In this document: piece by piece, positions 23,401-37,400 of the stretch
How positions within the stretch are numbered: position 1 is the stretch's first letter
How the letters are laid out: every line of letters starts with the position of its first letter
Assembly: GCF_022581195.2 (NCBI RefSeq)
Contig: NC_061467.1
Location: 1,178,001-1,242,000, forward strand
Direction: 5' to 3'
Length of the DNA stretch: 64,000 bases
From: Helicoverpa zea
Taxonomy: Eukaryota; Arthropoda; Insecta; Lepidoptera; Noctuidae
Program-made: the position numbers and the translations under genes
The notes under the pieces: generated by a model
The model's input: only the letters and a program-made list of their open reading frames with translations
Database searches by the model: none
Told to the model about the DNA's origin: nothing

Positions 23401-25482
23401 GTTCAAGGTAGCTGTGTGTATGAGTAAGTGAGGATTTCCCACTTTGGTTAGAGTTCTTGATTAAATTACCTGACAAATTTTGTTAAGTACTGTATTTAAA
23501 AGCTTGATTTTAGCCCAAGATGGAGTACCTACCAAATATAAAAAGTAGAGCGCATAATCACGTCAAGTGTGCTTTGGCCAAAATCTATATGTACATACCT
23601 AGTTCGATATAGGAAACATCTAAAAAAAATTACACCCTTAGACATAATGGTAGGTAAATGTATCTAGTTATCTTCCTCTGATTTTGATAGCGACTAACTA
23701 ACGTTATAAGGAATTGGCCTAAATAATAGGTCATTCAAAAAATATCTACCGATCGTCCATGAAATGCATACAACACGCTTAAAAAATAATACAATACAAA
23801 CATGATACAAACCTTGATCTGAAAAAACTTCCCATCAATCAACTCGTCGACAGCTTCTATTTTCAAAATTCAAATTAAATTAGCAACCTCTTTGCAGCCA
23901 GACAGACTTCTTTTGACAACACAACTGGCCGACTATTCGACCTATTTTAACATGGTGAACTAAAAACCTCGGCCTATTGGGCCATGTTTTGACTTGGAAG
24001 CTTCAATCGGCCCTTACACTTACCTACACTCCTCGTGCGTGACCCAGATGCCAGTAATTTGTTTGACGAATCAAAACGAAGGCTATTATCATCGAATTGA
24101 TTGACGGCTAATCGATATTATTTAATCGGAATAGTGACGTTTTGATTGCTAAGAATGCTAGTGAGAGTTCTGTTGCGTTAATTATATAATTATTTTTGCT
24201 TTAAGTTTCTGCGGCTGTCTGTCTGAAATCTAAAAAGTTCTTATGTCTTCGCCTATTCTGGTTATAACTCAACTGGAGATTCGTGAAAAACAGGTTTATG
24301 ATGCTTGTAAAAAATGACAACTAAAATTAAAACTGATGTTTTCCCAATTACGTAGAAAAACGTAAAACGACAGCATAAAAAAAAAACATCGAGAACGGTC
24401 AATATTTTTACCGAATTCCGTGGACGGAGGGCAGCGGTGTCAACAACCTGCCACCCTTCCGGTAGTGAATAATTAATTGTAAACGAAAGTGTAAACAATA
24501 ATACTTACGGTCCAGTAATTGCTTTGATATATGTATAGCTTTAGGAAGTATGCAATCAAACTATGATTTACATACTACTATCCAAAAGTTAGGAAAACAT
24601 TCATTTCATAACAACGTATGCTTTTCTTGACTGCACTAGAATGCAAACTCAAAATAAGCGGTCAAACATTGGCCCCTAGAACATACAGCCCTTCTGAGTT
24701 TATTTGCTGAAAAGAAGTGATGCAAAAGCTCCCCAGTGACACACACTGGCACTTACAAAATTACATAATAATATAAACTGCGAAAAGGTTATTGCATTAT
24801 TTTCCCAAATTATATTAGCCAGCCAAGACAGCTTTATGTGCTTTAGAAAAATGAATTCTATAACGATAGGAGCCAGTCTGAAAACAGCGAAACTCTAGAG
24901 GTATTATCCTTAACTTTTCCATAGTAAAGTCAATGTTTGAAGCATATCAATCACCAACCTTCCTCTACGATATCAATCACAAACGCCATTTATTGTGATT
25001 TTCTATATAATACAACTATAATATATTATTTTGTATAAAATTCTCATGATTAATAGCTTGTAGTACAAGTACTATGTATTATAGTAATTTGAGTTGTTAA
25101 AGAGACAATGTGAAACCTTGGTGCGGTCAACACGAGGTGAAAAGGCTATGACTTAGGAATTACCTTGTTACTACGTGCCTGATTCTACTACAAAAGTGGT
25201 ATTTCTTGATTAAGTTAGTATACGATTACATATGACACGACCAACCAATCTCATGGTTTTTACCTACTTCTACTACCCGGATGAAGTAAGTATAGCTATG
25301 TCAATCGGGGATAGTGCATCATCTCAACATCTTTTTCATACCGGAGCGGAGCCTTTATTTTCCATAGGTTTAGGTACTTTAGGTTGGGACCGGCGACTGA
25401 GTTCTCCTCAGGAACCCCTTCATCTAGTTCTTTATTGGTGTCTTATTGAATCACGTTGAGTATCAAAATTGTGTAGTTTTAT
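20476..25482. other. Intergenic, nothing recognised
   Basis: AT-rich sequence between two divergent genes. I see no exon chain, RNA gene or clear transposon. A CpG-richer patch at about 23165-23240 (gtacgcatgcgcgtgacgg) could be regulatory. Confidence 0.45.
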
Positions 25483-26444
25483 ACTTCGGCCGTTCAGAGA
25501 ATGCGTTCCTGACACCTATCAGTTAGTCACGACTAGTGATGGGCACAACATAACACTGAGTTCGTTACCGTTCCTTCAAAATGAACCGCCGCATTATTTT
25601 AAGATTATTTTCGTTTTAAATTGGCGGAATCATTTGTTTTATATTTTAGTTATTTAAGTGGAAACCAAAAAAAGGTAATATTCATATAATAAAATTGTTT
25701 TATTTATTCTTTGTTACAAGTACATTGAATTGAATGTGCGAACAGAATATTAATCAGACTCCGATTTGCTTGAGGAGGTGGTGTCTTCATCATCATCTTC
25801 GCCTACATGTATAATTATATTATTATCAATAACAGAATCAATCCTGATATCTCGGTCTAACAAAAGCCGGGTAATCAAATAAAAACAGATCGAAAACACT
25901 TGAAAAACGTGGTCTATGCGCACGAAACGACAACGGACGACTGTTTTAGCGTCACAAAATGGCGGCCCATAACGCCATTTGGGGTTACCATTTTTAATCT
26001 AAGTATAAAAATGCGGTTTGGTCATAGTTTTATTTTTATATTTCATAAACGTTATAATTAAGTCTTATAGTCCATTATTTTCCAATTCTTAAAAAGAAAA
26101 TCAAAACGTATTATTTTATATTATAACTGTATAAGAACAGATTACGATACTTGCCTGTTATTTTTAGCACAGCACTACAAAATATAAACCGCTGACATAA
26201 CCTTGTAATAGCGCAGTATAGATTTAGAAAAATATTGTTTACCAAGTTATTTGACACTCAGTTTGGCACAAAATTATAACATTCATTGATTATTGATATA
26301 ATAATGTTGTTTTAATGCTCCTCAATTGTTAAAACGGTAAACAACCAGCAAAAATATTTTTATCGTAACTGCAACGCCATTGCAAAGTTACGTCGTCAGT
26401 TCAATCGCGACGTGTCAGGAACGCATTCTCTGAATGGCCGAACT
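25483..26444. mobile_element. TIR element with a transposase-tail remnant
   Basis: Inverted termini ttcggcc(g/a)ttcagag continuing through gaatgcgttcctgacac span 33 bp with few mismatches (25483-25515 and 26412-26444). The interior is about 960 bp. Target duplication is unclear. See the minus-strand coding remnant at 25750-25870. Confidence 0.65.
25750..25870 (-). pseudogene. C-terminal coding remnant with acidic tail
   Basis: On the minus strand an open stretch of about 40 codons reads LLLDRDIRIDS and ends GEDDDEDTTSSSKSESD before TAA (25750-25752). Its place inside a TIR element suggests the tail of the element's transposase. The family is not recognised. Confidence 0.3.
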
Positions 26445-26838
26445 ATAATTTTATAGCGAACAGACAAAGATGACTGAGGACTTTGTTCCATTTACTATCT
26501 TGTGAATCTTATGTAGTTACTATTTCGTTTTTGTCCATTTTAATTTTAAGGTTTTAATGAAATAATTAAAACTAATTATTGCCCCATGTGCGTAAATGAA
26601 GAATTGCTTCTACAATAAATGAAATAATGGGTTAAATATTTAATGTGCCATTAGCAGCACACAGTTATTTTCTTGGACAAGACAATTATGTTACTTTGTA
26701 AACTAAAATAATGAGACCTGAAATAACACCGCAGCGAAATATGTACTTTTTTCTATTTTAACACTCTTTTTGGTGGAAAATCATCAGATGACCCCTTCCT
26801 GTGTTGTGGGTGCAGTGTGACGGATTGATAGACTCTTA

Positions 26839-27011
26839 GGCGATATACAGAAAGAAAGCTGGAAGAAGCTGGAAACTTATAAGCGCTTATTTTCCAGCTT
26901 TTGTTGGCGCCGGTCAGCACTTATCGGCGCTTGTTCATGTATTTTTCTGCGCGGGTTACCAGAGCGCTGTCAAGCGCCGATTCGATTATAAGTTTCTTTC
27001 TGTATACGGCC
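26839..27011. mobile_element. MITE, TTA duplication, GGC termini
   Basis: A 173-bp element with inverted ends GGC(c)G-tatacagaaagaaa, flanked by TTA at 26836-26838 and 27012-27014. It has the same duplication type as 7378-7553 and 30569-30697. Confidence 0.7.
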
Positions 27012-27014
27012 TTA

Positions 27015-27090
27015 CTGACTAAAACCCACTATGTGCTTTTTAGCCCTTTGTGTAACAGGGCCGCGGTACACTAACTCTTTCGAAATATCT
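27015..27090 (-). repeat. LINE 3'-UTR remnant (repeated module)
   Basis: On the minus strand this resembles the gttcgaaaaagttaccgcggccctgg module at 58515-58560, 35570-35615 and 59500-59545 (minus). It abuts the MITE. Confidence 0.45.
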
Positions 27091-28301
27091 CGCAATACCA
27101 CCACTTGTTTTGTGACCTAAATCTTCATCTAAAATATTTTCGAATCATTAATTTATTTGTTGGAATTTCCCTCTTTTTGGAAAGTCGATTGAAAAGAAAG
27201 GAAATATTTTTTTCCACGTACGTACTGAAAATATTGGCACAAGGCATTAGCAATCAATAAACATATCTAAGTGAGGGAAGTCGCAGTAAGTAATTTCATA
27301 TCGGTCGATAAAACAAATAAACTGTAAACAAAATTTATACATACAGATAACTTGTCAGTTCTCGCGCTAATGGAAATTGGAACATCAAAACAAACAGCAT
27401 TGAATATGCTATAAAAAAGTTGATGTCTGTATCGCGTGAAGTTTTTTTTCTATATTGTAGCTATCTGTAGTGTCTATGATGTATTTCTGATATAGGTATG
27501 TAAAAACAGAATAAGGGACTAAACAGTACAATATTTATTTGCCGCTTACGACTTTTCTGCCTGTATATAATTATGCTATAGGTTTACGGAAAAAAAATAA
27601 AACAAAATGCGTTAAAAATCTTTTTTATTTTGTATGTTACATGGATGTTTCATAAAATTGTTTAAAATTGCAATATATTTCAGTTCTAAGAAATATTGTT
27701 CATTTTACTAACATGAAGTTCAATACGAGTGTGAAACCCCCATGAATTAGCTTTAACAACCCCTGGCTGAAAACACTTCAGTCTGTGCTTCGCGCGCGCT
27801 AGTGACAGTAGCGTCGGCCATATTGTGGAAAATATTTTCCCGCGTTACGTTCGCGCCATTAACAAAATATTAATTTTAATACTCTTTAATTGATCCTTTG
27901 GTATAAAATATTAATAATAACCATAAAGTGAAGTGTAAAATCGTTATTTATATAATATTATACAGTTTACACATTTCTGTTCACATGACAATGATAGGAA
28001 CATCGATTATTATGACATCTATAGGCTAAATAGATTATGTTACTAATTTATGTATATTGCTAATTATCGGTCCTAAACTAACATGAAAATTCGTTTTATA
28101 ACTGTATTATTTTGTGGTACTCGTAAACTTTCTACAAAGTACTTCATTTAAAAGCCCGCATAATGTGAAAATGTTATCAAAAACAAACTCGTGTTTACCA
28201 TTGTCGTTTAGTTTTTCGAAAATCGTACGCGTCGTGTCGGTAATTGTCGTTGAACTGATAAAGTGAAAAGGTTGTATATCCAATGTTGGTTGTCCGTGAA
28301 A

Positions 28302-28442
28302 ATGGTGGATATAAGCCATGGCGTTGAAGAACCTGCAATTGTTCCACCCTGGAAAGACGGAGATGGTGTACCAGCAGCGCCAGGCCACCCCCATGAGGGC
28401 GCCTCCCACGGCGCTCTCGAGGAAGATGTCCAAATCTGCTGA
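28302..28442 (+). CDS. Upstream ORF overlapping the KIF12 start
   Basis: An ATG at 28302 in strong context (gaaaATGG) opens a 47-codon frame including its stop at 28440-28442. It overlaps the KIF12 start at 28318 in another frame. If it lies in the mRNA leader, scanning ribosomes would meet it first and kinesin translation would depend on leaky scanning. The transcription start is not known. Confidence 0.4.
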   Translation: MVDISHGVEEPAIVPPWKDGDGVPAAPGHPHEGASHGALEEDVQIC

Positions 28443-31400
28443 AACTCTCGCGGGCAGTACCAAAAGTTAGTTAAATTCAAAAACTAACTACATACTTGTT
28501 CAATATTCTAGTAAACTAGATACGTTGCCTTGAAATAAACCCTTCTTTCTTGGAAAATGTCCCAAAACACTTCAGCACTTATAGTGATTTCACACTAGCG
28601 GATTTGGCCACACTTATATGTGACCTGAAACTTCGCGAAATAATATTTGCCAAGCGTAATATGTTACACGTAAAAAAACCGCTAGTTTGAAAGCGCTCTT
28701 TTCCTAAACTGTCAAGCTAAACACAGGAATAATAAAGCTCTCTATTGCTTGTCCCAAAGGTAAAGAGCCAAAGACCCGCAAGGCTCGAAGCACGGAGCAG
28801 CCCGGAGGTGGCATGGCGAAAGGCAGCAGCGTGCTCGGTCTACCTAACCTGACCAAGGGTTGGGGGAGAGACGACGACAGCATACGAAGTCGCTCCAGGA
28901 ATGGCAGGTACGATGATTGTAGGAATATATTGGCATATTCGATACTATCTTCGGCCAGCAGTTTCACTCACGTCTTTAGGGAACTATATATACACCGTGT
29001 TTATCCGAATAAAATTGCCCCCTCTTAAAGAGGGCTATGTATCTAACACTAAAATATGTTTTTAATTGGCCTATCTACTTCCGCAAATTAACTTTTTAGC
29101 TTGATAATATTAGTTCAGATCAAAATAAAATTAATATATTTAGATAAAACTTCGAGATAAATGTTCCACACTAGCTTCCATCAGCGGTGTCAGCCGCGTC
29201 CTGTAAGAATTACTTCACGCACTTTAATAAATCTATATCGATAAGCAGGCTAACTAACACAGAAAGTTCCTGAGATAACAGTGTTTCAATAAAAATATAT
29301 TTTTAAATAAAGCCCGTCGTACATCAACAACCATGCTCTTACTTTTTCCCTCTAGTATTCTTCTTACTCTTATATTCTTTATTGCACACTTAACAATACA
29401 TACTTCTTATAGATATCAATTATTACAAAGTTAACTTGACCTGGTATCGTCGCTCTTGACCCTGCGACTGTCACACCCACACCTTGGGAACTTAGCGTAC
29501 TGACTCCTGCCATGTGCTGTTTTACACATAGGATATTGTGGTTTATAATTAGCTAAACAAAGTATAAATTACTAGCTTCCATGTTGTTTCCCATGGGAAC
29601 TACGTACTTACTCTGCGAACTCGGATAAACACAAACACGTTACATGGGATATCTGATCCTGAATTTTCTCTTTCGAATTTGTCTCGTGGTTCGTGATCAC
29701 GATAAGGGCATTGGGCATGTTTTGTAATATAATTACCTATAGGCATCCTTCTCTTTCCCTTTCCTATGCATCAACTGAGCTTGACAATAAGAGAAAACTT
29801 TAACATACAATTATTAGTAAGGATTAATCATGAAAGCTTCATTAATACAAAGCGGTGTATCAGACTTACCATTGCTATTACCTAAGGTTAACAGGCGCCT
29901 TCAAGTTACGCGCCCACACGCAACCTTTCTCGCAATTAGCTTTGATTTCCTAATAACTACATAGTCTAATATTTTGTAAAATAAAACGACGTCAATAATG
30001 TTTGTGACGTCATTTGTTAACGTATAAAGAAAATAAAAGAAATGACGTGTTTTTACTGTGTATGGTATGCTAAATAAGTTTTCAATATTCTAAAGCGGTT
30101 TAATGTAGCTAAGTAATCGAATATTAGCAACTTATTAGGTCTAACTTTTATATACTTTGGTAAAAATCCTACGCTTTGAAAGCAGTAGGTAGACGTTTTT
30201 CTGCAATAACTAACTACCAAAATTATAACTATAATAATGACCATTAGTCATAGGCTTTCTTTTCACTAATCTCTCAAGTCTCAAGAGTCATCAGATTTCA
30301 CCTTTACCAACAAATTATTCATTTTCAGCAATAAAGTGACTAACACTAAACTAAACACGCAATTTCCTCTTTTCCACTTAAAACGAAGATTAAAAACTAT
30401 GAGTAACAACTAGGATGTATACGCAAGTTTCCTTCGCTCCCGTATAATGAATCACTATATAGGGGTGTAACACGCGACTTAGAACCCCACACGCTACAAA
30501 CTAAATAGTCGCCCGACAGTTAGCCCGATAGTTGAAAAAAAGAAAATCGTGAATTCAATCAGTTGTTAGGGCCAGGCCACAACAGTGCGTTGCGGCGTCG
30601 CATCGCAAAAATCAACGACGCATATCATATTAATCGCATAGCTGTGCAATGTTGTTTTTGCGATGCGACGCCGCAACGCACTGTTGTGGCCTGGCCCTTA
30701 GTCGGTCTGATAGCGGCCAAATACTTGATCGGTGTCTTGTGCGTAAATACTACCATTCATTTTCATACCGATTTATGAGCTCGAACTTGTTAACATAGTA
30801 AAATCAGTTGATATCGACATTTTCTCATTACTTCCTTGTTCAACTTGCATTGTATAATTTTTTCGGAGTCAACTTGTAAAATATTGTAACCACTTCTTTT
30901 TTTAAAAGAGTGTCTATGGAGTTTTTTGCCGGTTCTTCTGCATAAGACCCATGCTTTGGATTCGTGAAACCTAGCTATTGACGTTTCTTATGCACCTGTA
31001 ATAGGTCTATCTATATCTATATACTATTTAAAAATGAAACCCGCTTTCCGTTGTCACGACATAACATGAAAACGGCTTGACCGATTTGGCTGAAAATTAG
31101 AGGGGACTTAGACCCGGGAGAAGGTTTTAGGATAGTTTTTGTCACCATCCGGCTACGGTACGCGGGTGAAACCGCGAAAGCTAGTATGAAATAAAAACCT
31201 TTGGATTTGGCTTTAAACAAACTGTCGTCCGACTAAAAGTTTGTAGTGTGTTACTCTTAACGTATAATTAAGTAGCACCTCTATTTTACCCCTGCATTTA
31301 GAATTGATACATCGTTTCCTATGAATTAGTTATCAGGTGTCTACTGTGATTTCTGAAGCAAAAGTCCTTGAAAATGTAGCTGGAAACTTATTTTAGCTGT

Positions 31401-34400
31401 CAACTTGTGGCATGACTTGAAAGAAATATTTTGTCACTTCAGCTCAGAGTTTTAAATGAATAAAGAATGTTAGGAAAAAAACTTTAAGTGCACAGAAGTA
31501 AGCGTCGGTAAACACTTACACCTAAAGGTTTAGTGCCTATAATGATAAAGAACTGGCTGGTCTCCGTGGTTAAATCCTAGATACCCTGAAAGAAGTACTT
31601 CCCGCACAAGGAACAAGAAGCCTATATCCTTGTTTAGGCCCTAATACTACCTTCGTACCAAACGTTTCAGTAGCTTTAGCGTAAAAGACAGAGATAATTA
31701 CTTTCGCATTTAAAATATCAGTAAAGATTAAACACACATTCAACTTTACTCTTGATAAATGAAAAGGTAAAGTTCACGACATTTCAATCTAAACCGCACA
31801 AAAAACCTACGTTTTAGCAATTACAAATACTATAAAAATTCTAATAAACTAACTGTAACTGAACTAACTCTTTCCATTCACAGTTTAATGGAGTATTGAT
31901 GGAACCTTGATCCAAATTGTTGGTGCTAATGAATCGCTCCCCATTCATACATGGCAACGAAATTTTTATCAAAATGTAAACTTATAGGTAATAGGAGTAT
32001 CGATTTTCATGATAGTCAAGTATTCAGAGGTTGAAGGTCTGTGAAGATATCAAGTGAACTTTAAGAGTTTCAGCTTTTCATTTTAGTAAAGGCTGTCTTA
32101 ATTATCAGGCATAGCATTTTTTTTAACTAACACTTCTGTGTACAACAGTTTTGAAGAATATGTTCTAAAATGAAGACACTTGAGGCACTTCAGGACACCA
32201 TAAATCTTTTGCCCATTCAACACTAGCAAAACTTATTGTGCTAATTTTCAAACAAAGTAAATAGAATAGGCTACGGCTTTAAACTAAGCGCTTTCCACCG
32301 ATACGTCTCCCACCTTTTTGGAATGAAAAAACTAGCCGTTCTTTAAGAAACTTTACACCCCAATATAAACTATAGCACATGCCGATATGTACGCTCTTAT
32401 TGCCAAAAAGATTCCTATCGGTTGCCGCAATTCTACGTAGTAGACAACCTGAAAGTAATTATTAAGCTCCCAAATAAAAACAATCGACAAACCTCAACCT
32501 TATAAAATATTCCACCCGTAAACCTAATCACTCATTCATACAAAATCAGATTTGACACTTCTACAAAACATTAATCTAACAATACAAATAGTGGCTTAAA
32601 CAGAGGTCACTTATATTTCAAAACTGACCTTTAGCACGATGGTCCGCGTAATTTGTCAATTTATATCATAATTCTTGCTTCGGAACGAGGCATATTCATA
32701 TCTCAGACTGAATTATTTATGTAAAGCTTTACAACCACGAGTAGCATTAACCTTGGCCATCAATAGTGTTCAGGTTATTCTAGACTGGTCAAAATGCTAA
32801 ACAACCAATCTATAATGGGTAGAACACCTCGGTAACTGGGTTGAGGAAATCAGATAAGAAGGTCCATGTAAAGCACAGAAACTTTTTCTACCCTAACTAC
32901 GAGGCGTGCAAGTTTCTCCCAGATTTTCTATTAACCATCATCTGCCCAATAATATCGGGTTCGGCTTCCAGTCTCAACAGATGTAGCTAAATATCACGTC
33001 TCGTAACTAAATAAGTAAACTCAGGAACTACTCGAACGATATGTAAAAGAATATTTCCGTGTGGCATCCGTAGCATTGTTTTTCGTAAGTATTAAGTATT
33101 ATTTTGCCAACTTGTCTTTTCACTAAAGTCATCAAGTTTCTTGCACTAAAACTATCTTCTCTTCATCCGTGGATGCATTCAGATAACATTCTAAAATCCG
33201 CCTTTTTTCTCTCTCAACGTGCAATTTAAGCTTAGTAAAAACGTATTCTTCCAATCAATGTGAAATAAGCGAAACCCTCATTAATATAAGCCGCGGTCAA
33301 TAAGGGAGCCCTTGGCATTTAGCATTACGGCGCAACAGCTGTCAATCAGTAGTAAAACTATTTGAATATTCAACTACTTAACGTTATCGTTTCTGGGAAT
33401 ACTTTGTGTGTTCTGCCCTAACGGGTCTGTGGGAAGCACGCCATGCTTTTGTTTTGGTTGAAGTTTAATTAATGGAAGTTTTTAAGTCTGTTTGACTTGT
33501 ATTTATTTAAGTAAATGTTATTTATTGTGCGCTAACAAGAAACCCCTCTCTATTTACTTTTCTTTTCTATAACTAGATTAATTCACTAAATTGCAACTTC
33601 GTTGGATTAATTTCGCATAAGTTTTATCGCACTTTATTCATATAGGTCGCAATAAAACTGGTCATTACTTCTAATTCCTTCATTCTTCGTAACATTGTAA
33701 AACAAAGTAATTTGTAAGCTCTTACTCATAATATTAGCTATTTGTTATTTAAATTCAACCGTCAAGCGCCATTACTCAAGATGGCAGCTTTGGCGGGAGA
33801 TTTCCGATTACCACGCAAGGGAAACACTATGACGATACATTTCCTTGGCGGCTTGGTCACATTATTGAGTTACTGACTATTAAATTAGATGCGGTCGTGA
33901 TTATGTCTCATGATGGAGTCATTTAGAAATTACCTTTGGCTCGTTTGTTGTGAATTTGCATTTCATTTTGTTCAGTAGTTGTGAGAATATATAAGGATGG
34001 ACATTATGTGTGTTCGGAATGGCACCTAAAGACAGTCTTAGTTTGGAAAAATCATCATACGAATTAAGCTACGGTCCAAAATTGTTAAAATAGATAAACA
34101 TAAAAAAATAAACATAGAGAAGAAATGAAAATAAAAATGCATTAAACTATAAAACTTGCCACATAAATTTCAGTAGGTTGCAAGTTCTAGTTCAAGGAAA
34201 CTAATCGATTGAACCAACACAATTACTGTCCATGCATAAAAAATGGGCGAATTTGAACATCAAACAATATTGTCATAGCTCAGAAATACCTAATAGGTGT
34301 AAACACATATCGAGGTCAATTGTCGTCAAACAAGGGAAACAACCCCTACTTACATGTCATAAAATGGCAGTTTTCTATTATAGGGGGCAGTTTGGTTTAT

Positions 34401-37400
34401 TTGTCTTATGGTTTAGTGTAGATAGTCGCATTTACGCAGTTTCGCTGCACCGAGGGCGAGGGATACAAGGAGACTTTATGACTGTGTACTCGTACAAATT
34501 GTGATCTTTTACTTAGACCCAAAATTCGATGAACACCTCCCCAAAAATGTTGCATATCAATGTAGCTATATAGAGTCAGGAAATTACTTTGATTTGAGAA
34601 CACTAATTCCAGTATTGACTTAATATTCTAAACTCGCTGAACAACATTAAATCCGAAGGTTTTACAAGAAGGACACTGAAGAGCGTATCTAAGTTTCTTC
34701 GGTACTAGGGCATGCAATACCGGTTTACCGGTTTCGGTTTTACCGGTAAAACCGCCCATTTTCGCGATTTTTAATTTACCGGTAAAAATAATATGTAACC
34801 GGTAATTTACCGGTTTTTACGTTTTTGTGATAATATATAGCAATTTGTTCATTTAACGTCAAATCTTCATTATGTAGCCTGAACATAATGTAATATTGCA
34901 TACATTACATATTGTAAGAGTGTTAAAGTTGCTGTTTTTTAGGAAAGTAAACTTATGTGGCTCCTTAACTATCTCTAGGTTAGATACAAATCTTCATTCT
35001 CATCTTAATTTATATTATCTAAACAAATTTGATTCATTCGGTTATTCTGAATTTCCTAATAGCTGTCAGCTCCTTTTAGGTAAAAATGTAGCTTATGCTT
35101 ATTTTACCTTCTCTATGACCTTATTGAGCAAGGGCTTTTACTTAACTACTATGCGGACAGCTCTGAGGACACGGTGGAGCACACAGTCTAGGTGTGCACT
35201 GCCTGAGAAGGGTACCGCCGTGTCGTCGTCGAGCCAATAGGCAGCGACGACCTCTCGCGTCCGACCCTGGTTCAAGCCATGGTCCGGAGCAAGAGGGAAT
35301 CGGAAGGCGTCGCCTCCTTCTGCGAAGCACTCATGCTCGAGAAGGAGACGATGGAGCGCCTGTGAGTTCGCACCTCTCATCCCAGCCACTGTAGTGGACC
35401 AGGAAGACACCACGGGCGCCGAGTGTCGAGAGACGACTCCCGGCCACCGTAGGCGTCGGTCTGTGGACGGTGAGTTCGGGTGGCTCATCGTTCCTCCGTC
35501 TGCATAGACAACAGACCCGTGTCGGCGGCCCCAGTTGTTCCACGCGCAGGGTCAAGGCCTGCCGGGGCTGCAGGATTGTTCGAAACAGTTACCGCGACCC
35601 TGGTCCATAAAATGCCTACGATTTACCATAAAAAAGGGCTTTCACTTCAATGAAAAAAATGTTTTTTTTTTTCACGGTAATTCTTAGCGTTTATCCCGTC
35701 TTGTGACGGGGTCCGCTTTCCGTATCTTCTTCTTTCACTTCAATCTATCCAGGACATCTTCCTCTTCGAGTTCGTAGATTTTCATGACATTCATTACGAC
35801 ACTCAACCAGCACCGTTTCGGCCTGCCTCTGCGCCTTTGACCGGGTATACTTATTGAGATTGATATTGATACACAACATTGGCGATGTATTCAGGTGGTC
35901 TTCTTTTTACATGGCCGAACCATCGCAGCCGTTTCTCTTGCACTTTGTCGGCGACATTGCGTACGGATGGTACTGACATGTTTTTTTGTTACGGCCCACG
36001 TCACAAAAAATGTTTACCACCTTATACCTTGTATTTTAAATTATTTTTTGCTTTTAGACTACCCAATCTTATTGATATAATATCACATTTAAAAAAAATA
36101 CAAAAATTACCGTTTTACCGGTTTACCGGTAAAAATATTTTATTTACCGAATTTTTACCGGTAATTTTTATTTTACCGATAATGCATGCCCTATTCGGTA
36201 CCCGCAGCTAAACTGGACACTATAAACCTGGTAGTTGACATAGTAACGATTACCCTTATCTTATATGTGAGTTTGGATGCTACAATAGTTGTATTTTCAG
36301 CGGCAGCAGCAGAGCAGGCAGTTTGGACCGCAGCACTCGAGGGTCTAGCACCACGCTCAATTCTGACGAGGATAACATTAACGTCGTTGTCAGGTGAGTT
36401 CATGAGATATTTGATTACGCTTTAAGTTAAACTCTAAATAATACTGAGTTTTAGTGGAGCGGAGAATTAGCGGTAACGCAAAGCTCCATAATATTTTCAG
36501 AAATCAGCCATTAGTTACTTTACGGTATTCGCAGATTCCTATCCCTACTAATATTAAAAGTAACTCTGTCTGTCTGTTTGTTACGCTTTTACGTCAAAAC
36601 CACTGAACTGATTTTAATAAAATTGGTACAGAGATAGAGTTGACCTTGAGAAAGAACATTGGATAGTTTTTATCCCGGACTTTTGAAGAAATCTCTTGGA
36701 AACGCGGTATAACCGAACTCTACGCGGGCGAAGCCGCGGGCTAAACAATAAAAAGAGTTTTCACTTAGTCGACCACACAGATTTAGTTGGTTTTGATGGA
36801 GGGTATGTAGGTCTCTGGTCAAACTATATTAGGCCATTACTCAGGCATCTTAAAAATCCTGCCTATGTCGTATAATAAATACAGAAAAGTTTTCCATTAC
36901 CGTTGCTTGTGGGTTATGGAAAACTTTTCTTATTTAATTATTAAATTGGTTTACATAACTACATTAATTGATATGACGACACCCTTGCAAGCTTACACGT
37001 GCATCACCGTTGTCGAAACTATGTCACCAATAAGCCATTTGCAATCTATACTACTATACTAATAAAAAACTAAAAAGAGGAATCATTTTTCTGTTCGTTT
37101 GTACCCAAAAGGCTTCAAAACTATTGAATCGATCTCCAAGATTCTTTCACTGTTCGAAAGCTACACTATCCCCGAAAAACTTAGACTACGTTACCTACAT
37201 CAGGTAAGGGAAGTAGTTCCCTGGAGACGCGAGAGAAACCGCGGGAAAACATCTAGAATACATAATTACACAGACAACTCAAACATAAATAACGGCAATT
37301 GCGAGTGAAACATCGAAACGCTATTATATCGATGTTAATCGGTATAAAACATAGGTATTTGGGTTGTTGACTCGCTTCTTTGATTAGCAAATCGATAAGC

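Larger units (their letters stand above)
34706..36193. mobile_element. hAT element with 8-bp duplication TTCGGTAC
   Basis: Perfect 8-bp duplications at 34698-34705 and 36194-36201 flank TIRs that begin TAGGGCATGCA. Subterminal regions carry many ttaccggtaa/aaaccggt repeats on both sides, as is usual for hAT transposase-binding zones. The interior has no hAT transposase but holds two LINE fragments. Its right end is 100 bp before KIF12 exon 3. Confidence 0.85.

Noticed and set aside
25232..25657. Two adjacent plus-strand frames
   Set aside because: No domains; the second overlaps the TIR of the element at 25483-26444.
35138..35555. Several GC-rich overlapping frames on both strands
   Set aside because: They arise from the GC-rich LINE remnant; only the plus-strand reading resembles a known protein, and it has stops.
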